The notes under the pieces: generated by a model
The model's database searches: none
What the model was told of the DNA's origin: nothing
Seen by the model: only the letters and a program-made list of their open reading frames with translations
Program-made: the position numbers and the translations under genes
Shown: positions 1 to 6,969 of the stretch, piece after piece
How the letters are laid out: the number at the start of each line of letters is the position of its first letter
Position numbering within the stretch: position 1 is the first letter of the stretch
Assembly: GCA_902489515.1 (NCBI GenBank)
Contig: CABUAL010000056.1
Span: 1-8,985 of the forward strand
DNA: 8,985 nt
Reading direction: 5' to 3'
DNA from: an uncultured Collinsella sp.
GTDB lineage: Bacteria; Actinomycetota; Coriobacteriia; Coriobacteriales; Coriobacteriaceae

Positions 1-345
1 GCCGAGGAGACGCCTGCCGAGTCCAAGCCGGAGGCAACCGTCGAGGCCAAGCCCGCCGCCAAGACCACCACGCGCAAGCGCACGACGACAGCTAAGAAGA
101 CCACGGCAAAGGCCGCAACTCCCAAGGCGGAGACTAAGCCCGCTGCTGCCAAAGAGGAGCCCAAGGCCAAGGTAAAGGCCCAGCCGGTGCCGAAGGCCGC
201 CGGGGTCAAGGCCGCCCCGAAGGCAGAGGCTAAGCCAGCGCCCGCCAAGGAGACCCCGGTCTCCCCCGCCGCTCCGGCAACGGAAAAGGCCCCGTCCAAT
301 AAGACGTCCGTCCGTAAGGCCACGGCCGCCCGCAAGCGCCGCTAG
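1..345 (+). CDS. C-terminal tail of an Ala/Lys/Pro-rich basic protein (5' end outside window)
   Basis: The first reading frame is open from base 1 to the TAG at 343-345, giving 114 residues of a protein that starts upstream. The visible part is low complexity: mostly Ala, Lys, Pro, Thr and Glu, with many Lys-Ala, Ala-Lys-Pro and Lys-Ala-Glu-type units. It becomes basic at the very end, finishing in an Arg/Lys cluster (ARKRR). There is no folded domain, membrane segment or catalytic motif. Such tails are known on histone H1-like and HU-like DNA-binding proteins, trigger factor and some other actinobacterial proteins, where they bind nucleic acid or act as flexible linkers. I cannot tell which protein this belongs to. 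The steady codon pattern and the strong hairpin just after the stop support a real gene end. Identity is unknown, and composition alone is weak evidence for nucleic-acid binding. Confidence 0.75.
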   Translation, partial: AEETPAESKPEATVEAKPAAKTTTRKRTTTAKKTTAKAATPKAETKPAAAKEEPKAKVKAQPVPKAAGVKAAPKAEAKPAPAKETPVSPAAPATEKAPSNKTSVRKATAARKRR

Positions 346-375
346 TCCGGACGATCCAAAACCAAATCCTCAATA

Positions 376-410
376 AACAAGGGGTGTCATTCAGCGTGAC
401 ACCCCTTGTT
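376..410 (+). terminator. Rho-independent-type terminator after the basic-tail gene
   Basis: A perfect inverted repeat has 14-bp arms (376-389 and 397-410, left arm AACAAGGGGTGTCA) around a 7-base loop. It starts 30 bases past the stop of the upstream gene and is followed by TCTAT, so the U-tract is weak but the stem is long and stable. It separates the upstream gene from the glucan-enzyme gene. Because the arms begin with AA and end in TT, it could also work in the opposite direction. Confidence 0.85.
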
Positions 411-461
411 CTATAGATGGGTAAAACGATTTTCTAGGACAACCGTTCGCCGATGGTAAAC

Positions 462-506
462 GGATGTTGTTTATACATCCTGTGTACAACAGATATACTT
501 ATATCT
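462..506 (+). promoter_or_regulatory. Candidate promoter/operator region of the alpha-glucan enzyme gene
   Basis: The 215-base gap before the ATG at 561 is more AT-rich than its surroundings and holds stacked dyads. These are GGATGT/ACATCC (462-467 and 475-480, 7-base spacer), TGTTGT/ACAACA (465-470 and 486-491), the 6-bp palindrome TGTACA (483-488) and AGATATA-CT-TATATCT (491-506). A fair -10 hexamer, TATACT, lies at 494-499 inside the last dyad; the -35 match 17 bases upstream (TTATAC, 471-476) is poor. Dyads overlapping a promoter fit a repressor operator, as expected for a LacI/MalR-type sugar regulator, but no specific regulator can be named. Only a weak ribosome site (GGA at 551-553) precedes the start. 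Confidence 0.35.
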
Positions 507-560
507 TGTGCGTAAAGCCCATGGCCCGTAGGCCGTGATTCTATTGAACTGGACCGTACT

Positions 561-3500
561 ATGAGATTGATACACAACAGCCGCCTACCGCAGTTTCGCA
601 CTCCGTTTGGCGCTGTGACCACAGGAACTACCGTTGCACTCTCGGTTATTTTGGAGGATGCCGATCCCAACCAGGCAACACTCACCCTGCGTACCTGGGT
701 CGATGAAGTCGGCGAGACCCTGATTCCGATGGAGCACGAAGGCGATGGCATTTTTACCGGCGAGCTCAAATGCACTGAACCGTGTCTTGTGTGGTACAGC
801 TTTATATGCAATATCGAGGGCCAGCCCGAGGTTCGCCTGGGCGCGCCCCAGGGCCGCACCGGCGGCGAGGGCGTAACCTACGACTACGCCGAGGTGCCGT
901 CCTTCCAGATTACCGTCTACAAGCACCGCGAGAACCGCCCCACCTGGTACGAGCGCGGCATGGTCTACCAGATCTTCCCCGACCGCTACGCCCGTGACGA
1001 GCATTGGCGCGAGCGCACAATGGCCCAACTCGAAAAACGCGCAAGGGCATTCAGCGCCGGATGGTCGAGGACTGGAACGAGCCGCCCGTGTACGAGCGCG
1101 CCGAGGACGGCTCCATCAAGACCTGGGACTTCTACGGCGGCTCGCTCAAGGGCATCCAGGAAGACCTGCCCCGCATCGCCGAGCTGGGCTTTACGGCCAT
1201 CTACCTCAACCCCATCTTTGAAGCCGCGAGCAACCACCGCTACGACACGGCCGACTACACCAAGATCGACCCGATCCTGGGCACCGAGCAGGACTTTACC
1301 GAGCTTTGCCAGGCAGCCGAGAAGCTGGGCATCTCCATCATCCTGGACGGCGTCTTCAACCACACGGGCGACGACTCGATATATTTCAACCGCTATGGCA
1401 ACTACCCCGGCGTGGGTGCCTGGCAGAGCGAGGATTCGCCGTGGCGCGATGCGTTTACTTTCCACGAGGACGGCTCGTACGACTGCTGGTGGGGCGTGGG
1501 CAACATGCCGGCCATCAACGAGAAGTCCGAGCTGGTACGCGAGAGGCTCCTGGGCAAGGACGGCGTGATCCGCAAATGGCTGCGCGCCGGTGCCCATGGT
1601 TGGCGCCTGGACGTCGCTGACGAGCTTTCCGACGACTTCCTGGCCGAGATCAAGAAGGCCGTACTTGCCGAAAAGCCCGACGCACTGTTGCTCGGCGAAG
1701 TCTGGGAAGACGCCTCCAACAAGATAAGCTACGGTCATCTGCGCCGCTACCTGCAGGGTTCCGAGCTGGACTCTGCTATGGATTACCCCTTCCGTGACAT
1801 GGTCATCGGCTTTTTGATGGGCTACAAGAACGCCTACGAGGCCGCCGAGGATATCGAGACCCTGCGCGAAAACTACCCGAGCGAGGCATTGTCCTGCGCG
1901 CTCAATCTGCTTTCGAGCCACGACCGTCCGCGCATCATCTCGGTGCTCGGCGGCGGCCCCGACGAGTCGCAGCTGCCCGAGTGCGAGCGCAGCAAATGGC
2001 GCCTGGACGAGAACTCGATGGGCCTGGCCAAGAGCCGTTTTTGGCTTGCAACGCTCATGCAGATGACCTTCCCCGGCGTGCCTTCGATCTACTACGGCGA
2101 CGAGTACGGCCTGGAGGGCCTTACCGACCCGGGCAATCGCCGCACGCTGCCGACCAAGGACCAACTGCACGACTTCGACACGCTGGCTATTGTCAAGAAC
2201 GCCTCCGCCGTACGCCGCGCACTGCCATTTATGATCGACGGCGAGATCAAGGCCTTCGCGCTCAACGACGAGGTGCTGGCATACAACCGCACGGGCAAGG
2301 ATGGCGAGTGCGCGACGGTTATCATCAACCGCAGCCTGCGCAATTCGCACCGCGTGACGATTCCGGCGCTCGGCGAATGTGCAAGTGACGTGATCAGCGG
2401 CCACGAGTGCGAGATCCACAACGGTACGGTCACGCTCGATCTGTATCCGCTGGGCTCGTCGATCATCTATCACCATGCCGAGCAGCGCCTGCAGGAGCCG
2501 CTCGATCACGGCGCGGGCGTCGTGTGCCATATCACCTCGGTGCCCACCGACGACGGCAAGCCCGGCACGATTGGTGCGCCCACGCGTCGCTTTATCGACC
2601 ATCTGGCCGCTATGGGCATGCGCTACTGGCAGGTTCTGCCTGTCAACCCGACGGACTTCTTCCGCTCCCCTTACGCTGGGCCTTCGGCCTTTGCAGGCAA
2701 TATTGACCTGCTGCCCGAAAGCCAAGAGGAACTTGCGGACGACTTTGAGGCTTGGAAGGCCCGTGGCGGCGAAGATGCAGACCCGCTCTACACGGCGTTT
2801 AAGCATCGCAACGCCGATTGGCTCGAGAAGTACTGCGTCTACATGGCCGTTAAGAAGCATTTTGAAGGCGAATCGCGTCACGATTGGCCGGCCGATGTCG
2901 CGCGCTACAACGAGCATCTGATTGACGACAAGCGTTTCCACGACGAGGCAGAGCTGCAGGCGTACATGCAGTACCGCTTTGACCTGGCCTGGTGCGAGCT
3001 CATGAACTATGCGCACAAGAAGGGTATCGAGGTTATCGGCGACATTCCTATGTACGTTTCGGACGATTCAGCAGACGCATGGAGCGAGCCCGAGAACTTC
3101 TGGCTGTCCGATACCGGCAAGGCGATTGAGATTTCTGGCGCGCCCCCCGACAATTTTGCGCCCGAGGGCCAGGTGTGGGGCAACCCCACCTTCCGTTGGG
3201 ATCACATGAAGGAGAACGGCTACCGCTGGTGGATGGACCGTCTGCGTCGCGCGTTCTCGCTCTACGATCGCGTGCGACTGGACCACTTCCTGGGCTTCCA
3301 CAGCTACTTTAGCATTCCCGCAGGTAAGGCCTGCGCTGACGGCCGCTGGCTGGCGGGTCCGGGCAAGGATCTGTTCCAGACTGCCTATGACGAGCTGGGG
3401 CCGCTCAACTTTATCGCCGAGGACTTGGGCTACCTGACGCCCGGCGTTCGCGCCATGGCTTCGACCTGCGGCTTCCCCGGTATGGACGTGCTGGAGTTTA

Positions 3501-3856
3501 GCGATTACGACGTCCGTAACGGCGTGTATCCCACGCCGGGCAAGATTCTGTACACCTCGACGCACGACACCTCGACGCTCGCCGGCTGGTGCACGCATTC
3601 ATTTGCGGGCGGCGACGAGCCGAGCGGCATTGCATTGGCAAGCGAGCTCATGGGCGATGCCCTGGCAAGCGATGCTCCGCTCGTTATGATGCCGCTGCAG
3701 GACATACTGGGGCTGGGCGACGATGCACGTATGAACGTGCCGGGTGTGGCCACAGGCAACTGGACATGGCAGGCGCAGGAAACCGCCGTTGCGGCAGCCG
3801 AGGAGAAAACTGCGAAGCTCCTGCGCAACACTCATAGATTCTGGGGCGAAGCGTGA
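561..3856 (+). CDS. GH13 amylase/debranching - GH77 4-alpha-glucanotransferase fusion, interrupted by a one-base frameshift
   Basis: This is a bifunctional alpha-glucan enzyme. The GH13 half should cut starch- or glycogen-type glucans, and the GH77 half (MalQ type) should move alpha-1,4-glucan chains between acceptors. The reading frame from ATG 561 is homologous up to about 1037, then runs into 176 unrelated residues and stops at 1568. The rest of the protein lies in the -1 frame, open from before 1004 (TTG) to the TGA at 3854-3856. Adding one A to the A5 run at 1033-1037 joins them into about 1,098 residues. Numbering on the joined protein: beta-sandwich N-domain about 10-120; GH13 start VYQIFPDRY 135-143; region I DGVFNH 263-268; nucleophile Asp351 (WRLDVAD); acid/base Glu380 (GEVWED); Asp455 (SSHD). 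GH77 begins near 645, with nucleophile Asp908 (RLDHF), acid/base Glu954 (IAEDLG) and Asp1003 (THDTST). No signal peptide is seen, so it is probably cytoplasmic maltodextrin/glycogen metabolism. Most of the downstream frame is free of other damage, so the lesion is either recent or a base-calling error. GH13 subfamily specificity is not certain. Confidence 0.9.
1033..1037 (+). other. Frameshift site in an A5 run within the GH13 domain
   Basis: Upstream codons read CTC GAA AAA and then leave the family frame; the family sequence resumes at ACG CGC AAG GGC read from 1037. One extra A would give a smooth Leu-Glu-Lys-Thr-Arg-Lys-Gly-Ile-Gln join. The direction (one base missing) also equals a -1 ribosomal slip. 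The 0-frame codons here are GAA AAA with C before them, so this is not a full X-XXY-YYZ slippery heptamer: only the Lys codon could re-pair after slipping. Confidence 0.85.
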
Positions 3857-3900
3857 TAAAACCCCCGATATAGGGTACAGTTACAGCTGTTTGAATTTTT

Positions 3901-3925
3901 GCGGGCAGAGCGATCTGCCCGCTTT
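3901..3925 (+). terminator. Hairpin between the glucan enzyme and the FmdB-type gene
   Basis: A perfect 9-bp GC-rich stem (GCGGGCAGA, 3901-3909, pairing with 3914-3922) with a GCGA tetraloop is followed by only three T. It lies 44 bases past the stop of the large enzyme and 9 bases before the ribosome site of the next gene. A weak terminator or attenuator for read-through from the enzyme gene is the likely role; a leader hairpin affecting translation of the small gene is the alternative. Confidence 0.55.
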
Positions 3926-3944
3926 GTGCTGAAAAGGAAGTATT

Positions 3945-4181
3945 ATGGCGCGCTACGATTACAAGTGCTCGAGCTGCGGCAACGTGTTTGAGGTTGAGCA
4001 TCCCATGTCCGAGACCCCCGAGGTCGTGTGCCCGAACTGTGGCGCTCCGGCCGCCAAGACGTTCTCAGCCAGCGGCATTAAGTTTGAGGGCAGCGGCTTC
4101 TACAACACCGACCAGCGCAGCGGCGGTTCCAGCACCAGCGCCACCAGCGGCTGCTGCGCCAACTGCCCGCACAGCCACTAG
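3945..4181 (+). CDS. FmdB-family zinc-ribbon protein
   Basis: This 78-residue protein opens with the FmdB/CxxC_CxxC_SSSS family signature: MARYDYKC at the start, then two CxxC knuckles (Cys8-Cys11 and Cys29-Cys32) that should hold one zinc ion. A conserved-looking segment with FSASGIKFEGSGFYNTD (about 40-56) follows. Residues 58-69 are a Ser/Thr/Gly-rich linker, and the C-terminus is a short Cys/His cluster (Cys70, Cys71, Cys74, His76, His78). The family was named from a Methylophilus formamidase regulator, but the function of most members is unknown, so regulatory role is not established here. A good ribosome site, AAAAGGAAG, ends 4 bases before ATG 3945. The gene follows the glucan enzyme by 88 bases and has its own terminator; co-transcription is possible but the hairpin between them argues it is at least partly separate. 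Confidence 0.88.
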   Translation: MARYDYKCSSCGNVFEVEHPMSETPEVVCPNCGAPAAKTFSASGIKFEGSGFYNTDQRSGGSSTSATSGCCANCPHSH

Positions 4182-4186
4182 AAACC

Positions 4187-4224
4187 AATCAACCCCGCGA
4201 CCGGCACCGATCGCGGGGTTGATT
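4187..4224. terminator. Terminator hairpin between convergent genes
   Basis: A perfect 14-bp inverted repeat (AATCAACCCCGCGA at 4187-4200, partner 4211-4224) with a 10-base loop begins 6 bases after the FmdB-type stop codon. The outer AATCAA/TTGATT arms give a short T-containing tail on both strands, so it may end transcription from both the FmdB-type gene and the rsmB operon arriving from the right. Confidence 0.8.
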
Positions 4225-4249
4225 CGTTAGCTGCCCAGGTTTCCTTATG

Positions 4250-4316
4250 AGTTGCGGTGAAATAAGGACTGTTTGGCGGGCAGAAGCCGCTATTCAATCC
4301 CTATTTCACCGCAACT
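4250..4316. repeat. Imperfect 67-bp palindrome downstream of rsmB
   Basis: Arms of 19 bp (4250-4268, beginning AGTTGCGGTGAAATA, and 4298-4316) match at 18 of 19 positions around a 29-base spacer that itself can form a small GGC/GCC stem. It ends 6 bases from the rsmB stop codon. The only mismatch (A4265 against C4301) becomes a G-U pair in RNA read from the minus strand, so the hairpin is fully paired in the rsmB transcript. It could be a terminator, an mRNA 3'-end stabiliser or a copy of a dispersed REP/MITE-like element. There is no poly-T tail typical of a terminator, and no transposase nearby. Confidence 0.75.
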
Positions 4317-4322
4317 TAGTAG

Positions 4323-5723
4323 TTAGTTGCGGACCAGCCTAGCGCAGAAGTGGCCGTCGTAGGAGTCGGCGTTAACCGGCACGCTTTGGAAGAGGCCTCG
4401 ATCGTTCTGGCGTACGGATACGAGCTTCTTGGCCTGATCGAACTCGGGGAGTTGCAGAATCTGTGCCTCGGAGAGCGGCGCCACGCTAAAGCCGGCACCC
4501 TCGGAAGAAGCAAGGAACGCGTCCACCACCTGCGTGTTCTCCTCGTCGAAGACCGAGCACGTCGCATAGATGAGCTCGCCACCAGCAGCCACGCGCGCAG
4601 CGGCTTCCTTGAGCATCGTCAGCTGCAGCTTGGGCAGCTCAACCGTCACATCCTTTTCGGTCAGGCGCCACGGAATCTCTGGATGACGACGCATGGTGCC
4701 GGTGCCAGAGCACGGCGCATCGATAAAGACTGTGTCGAACTTAACCGGCTCGCCAAGCATGGCATCAAACGATGTGAGCACTTCATCAAGCTCGCAAGCA
4801 TCGCCCGAAACCGTACGAACGCCCTGAATACCGGCCTTATGCAGGCGAGCGAGATTAAGATCGCACTTGCGATCATGCAAATCGAGCGCCGTATGCTGAC
4901 GCTCATAGCCCGCACGCTTGGCCTGACACATCATCACATAGGTCTTAGTGCCACGACCGGCACCAATCTCAAGGCAGCTTCCAGGACGCGTGGCAGCTGT
5001 GGCGATAAGCTGCGCGTTGAGGTCAGATGCCACCGCGGCAGCACGCTCAAACACACCCGAAGCAACAGTAACCTGGGCATCAACCGGGGCATGGCAGCCC
5101 GGGAAGACAGGCGCGACGAGCTGCGAGATATACGGATCGGGCTTAGTCGCAAAGGCGTTCTCATGCAGGGCCAGCGGTGCGGGGGCCAGATTGCCGGCAA
5201 AGTTAAGTGCACCCTCTGGCGTGTCAAACGACGCCATAATGCAAGCGCACAGCCAGCGAGGAAGACCCATCAGACGCGACAGACGAACCAAGCGTCGCTC
5301 AGACTCATCCACATCGGACGCAGTAGCAAAGTCCTCAACATTGTCTGAAACCTTATGGAGTACAGCATTGGCCAAGCCAGCGGCGGACTTAGCACCGCAG
5401 CGAACCAGCTCAACTCCCTGACTTACGGCAACGCGGCCAGGCGTATGCAGGTAGAGCATCTCGAAGGCCGAGATACGAAGCGCCATGCGCACACGCGGCG
5501 CAACCTTTTTGGGCTTATCGAGAAACTGGTCGAGCAGCTCGTCCAAAATACCCTGCGTGGCGGCCACACCCAGCGCCAAGCGGGCGGCAAAAGCGGAATC
5601 GCGCTGGTCAATAGCCTTGGCCGATGCGCGAGTGGACAGCACGTCACGCGCATACATGCCGCGGCGATCGGCCTCCATTAGCACATCGAGCGCAAGTTTG
5701 CGCGCGGGAGACAGCTTGCTCAT
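4323..5723 (-). CDS. rsmB: 16S rRNA (cytosine-967-C5)-methyltransferase RsmB
   Basis: This 466-residue protein uses S-adenosylmethionine to methylate a cytosine (C967 in E. coli numbering) of 16S rRNA. It is in the NOL1/NOP2/Sun family. Residues about 1-130 form the NusB-like RNA-binding domain that marks RsmB (RKLALDVL near the start, then the LGVAATQGILDELL region). The methyltransferase part has the SAM-binding loop LEIGAGRGTKT (251-261), the acidic ribose-binding strand ending TALDLHD, motif IV FIDAPCSGTG with Cys338, and motif VI YATCS with Cys389, the expected catalytic nucleophile. The SAM loop differs from the more usual CAAPGGKT form. I chose the ATG at 5721-5723 because it overlaps the fmt stop as ATGA and begins the conserved sequence; the frame stays open to an ATG at 5771, but those 16 residues lie within fmt and look non-homologous. 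Translation is probably coupled to fmt. Confidence 0.93.
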   Translation of the reverse strand: MSKLSPARKLALDVLMEADRRGMYARDVLSTRASAKAIDQRDSAFAARLALGVAATQGILDELLDQFLDKPKKVAPRVRMALRISAFEMLYLHTPGRVAVSQGVELVRCGAKSAAGLANAVLHKVSDNVEDFATASDVDESERRLVRLSRLMGLPRWLCACIMASFDTPEGALNFAGNLAPAPLALHENAFATKPDPYISQLVAPVFPGCHAPVDAQVTVASGVFERAAAVASDLNAQLIATAATRPGSCLEIGAGRGTKTYVMMCQAKRAGYERQHTALDLHDRKCDLNLARLHKAGIQGVRTVSGDACELDEVLTSFDAMLGEPVKFDTVFIDAPCSGTGTMRRHPEIPWRLTEKDVTVELPKLQLTMLKEAAARVAAGGELIYATCSVFDEENTQVVDAFLASSEGAGFSVAPLSEAQILQLPEFDQAKKLVSVRQNDRGLFQSVPVNADSYDGHFCARLVRN

Positions 5724-6640
5724 GACAAAACACCCCAGATAAGATCGGCGCCTTGCAGCCCAGCAGCCCAAGCAGAAGCGGCCATGGCACGCTTGCCATC
5801 GGGCTTAACCTCGAGCAACTCAACCGGGCCATCGGAAAGACCAAGGTAGACGCGCTTGGCTTGAACAGCAACAGCGCCTTCGCCAAGCGACACATCAGCC
5901 GGCTCAGCATCGAGCACGCGAACCGACTTGCCGGCAATCACACAACGAGCGGGAGCGGTGTCGGACGAGGCAAGCACATGACGCACACAATCAAGTGCCG
6001 CCATCTGAGGGTCAAGACGCATCTCCTGCTTAGAAATCTTGGCAGCATGGGTAACAAGCGACTCATCCTGTTCAATCCACACGGCGGTGCCATCGGCAAG
6101 CGAAGGAAGCGTATCGGCAAGCAGTTTGCCGCCAAGCTCACCAAGCTCCATGGTCAGCGCCTCAGCATGCTTACCAGCAACCAAGGTCGAGGCCTGCGCA
6201 CAATAAGCGCCGGTATCCACGCCATGCCCAATACGCATAATGGAAACGCCGGCAACCTCATCACCAGCGAGAATCGCACGCTGAATGGGAGCAGCCCCAC
6301 GCCAACGAGGCAGCAAGGACGCATGAACATTCACAATACCAAGCGGCGCCATATGCAGCACGTCATCCGGCAAAATGCAACCATAGGCAGCCACGCAGAA
6401 AATGTCAGCCTGGGCAGCCTTAAGCGCCTCAACGACCTCAGGCGTCATACGATTAGCCTCAACAACCGGCAACCCCAGCTCAAGCGCTTTAGCCTTAACA
6501 GGAGACGGCTCCAGCTTCTTACCACGCCCGCGAACAGCATCAGGACGAGTAACAACAAGCGCAATCTCGTTACCAGCCTCAACAAGCGAAACCAGCGAAG
6601 GCACAGCAAAATCAGGCGTACCCATAAACACAATACGCAT
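5720..6640 (-). CDS. fmt: Methionyl-tRNA formyltransferase
   Basis: This 306-residue enzyme transfers a formyl group from 10-formyltetrahydrofolate to Met-tRNA(fMet), making the initiator for translation. The N-terminal formyltransferase domain starts at once with MRIVFMGTPDFAVPSL, then GRGKKLEPSPVK (about 39-49), where E. coli Fmt has its tRNA-binding loop. The active-site block NVHASLLPRWRGAAPIQRAI carries Asn104 and His106, and Asp142 lies in GVDTGAY, matching the Asn/His/Asp triad of the family. The C-terminal OB-like domain covers about 205-300. Length is normal. The start has an upstream GAGGGGAGA purine run about 8 bases before the ATG. Its stop overlaps the rsmB start by 4 bases. def lies upstream on the same strand but is separated by 329 bases with a long palindrome, so fmt-rsmB may have its own promoter. 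Confidence 0.96.
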   Translation of the reverse strand: MRIVFMGTPDFAVPSLVSLVEAGNEIALVVTRPDAVRGRGKKLEPSPVKAKALELGLPVVEANRMTPEVVEALKAAQADIFCVAAYGCILPDDVLHMAPLGIVNVHASLLPRWRGAAPIQRAILAGDEVAGVSIMRIGHGVDTGAYCAQASTLVAGKHAEALTMELGELGGKLLADTLPSLADGTAVWIEQDESLVTHAAKISKQEMRLDPQMAALDCVRHVLASSDTAPARCVIAGKSVRVLDAEPADVSLGEGAVAVQAKRVYLGLSDGPVELLEVKPDGKRAMAASAWAAGLQGADLIWGVLS

Positions 6641-6969
6641 AAAGAACGTCTCCCCTCAACCAAAGCCGAGACGGCTACAAATAGCGGCGGAAAGCCAAGT
6701 CACCAGCCCATCCGCAATAACATTTCAACAAAAACAAATATACCCAAAACCAAAGAAAGAGCCGCATAAAAGCAGCCCTCCCAACAAAGCACCTATCAGC
6801 GAAGACGCCCCTCCCTGGCCCGACGGCACCCGGGCGAAACGAAGAGCGACAACGTAGTCCCTGGGATGGGGCCCACACATATCGTCCCGCGCGCAGTTTC
6901 GCAGCGCAGCGAGAATGTTTGAGCACGGGATGATATGTGTGGGCCCCATCCCAGGGACGGACAATTAAC
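6641..6969. other. Intergenic gap between def and fmt, no convincing gene
   Basis: This 329-base gap divides into a long palindrome near def (6857-6958, listed separately) and about 216 bases next to fmt. The latter is purine/A-rich on the plus strand and T-rich on the minus strand around 6715-6775. The minus strand there contains TATATT-like AT-rich sequence (near 6737-6742) that might serve as a -10 for fmt, but no good -35 is seen. Short minus-strand frames give hydrophobic peptides only because of the T-richness; none has a ribosome site or a recognisable protein. Confidence 0.6.
6857..6958. repeat. Near-perfect 102-bp palindrome (33-bp arms) between def and fmt
   Basis: The left arm 6857-6889 (starting GTCCCTGGGATGGGGCCC) and right arm 6926-6958 match at 32 of 33 positions around a 36-base loop. 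The single mismatch is G6884 against T6931, which is a G-U pair in RNA read from the plus strand. The loop contains a short internal dyad (TTTCGC near GCGAGAA). The right end is 11 bases beyond the def stop codon. Size, symmetry and intergenic location resemble a MITE/REP-type repeat unit. It could also act as a very strong hairpin that ends or processes the priA-def transcript. No direct target duplication is obvious at the edges. Confidence 0.85.

Noticed and set aside
1029..1040. Canonical -1 programmed frameshift heptamer at the A5 run
   Set aside because: The direction fits, but the 0-frame codons GAA AAA preceded by C do not allow both tRNAs to re-pair, and no clear stimulatory hairpin was identified.
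986..3016. A 676-codon open frame on the minus strand opposite the glucan enzyme
   Set aside because: Shadow of GC-rich codon use in the plus-strand gene. The plus frame has full GH13/GH77 motifs; the antisense product has none and no ribosome site.
4350..5348. A 332-codon plus-strand frame opposite rsmB
   Set aside because: Antisense shadow; the minus strand carries a complete, motif-rich RsmB.
5724..5771. A longer RsmB start at 5771
   Set aside because: The added 16 residues overlap fmt deeply and look unlike RsmB; the ATGA overlap at 5720-5723 is the usual coupled arrangement.
6675..6964. Two overlapping minus-strand frames of about 80 codons with hydrophobic ends between def and fmt
   Set aside because: Both start in or near the palindrome, neither has a ribosome site, and hydrophobicity in two frames is explained by the T-rich minus strand.
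6850..6965. The long palindrome as the ends of an insertion sequence
   Set aside because: Only 36 bases lie between the arms, so no transposase can be encoded; at most it is a non-autonomous element.
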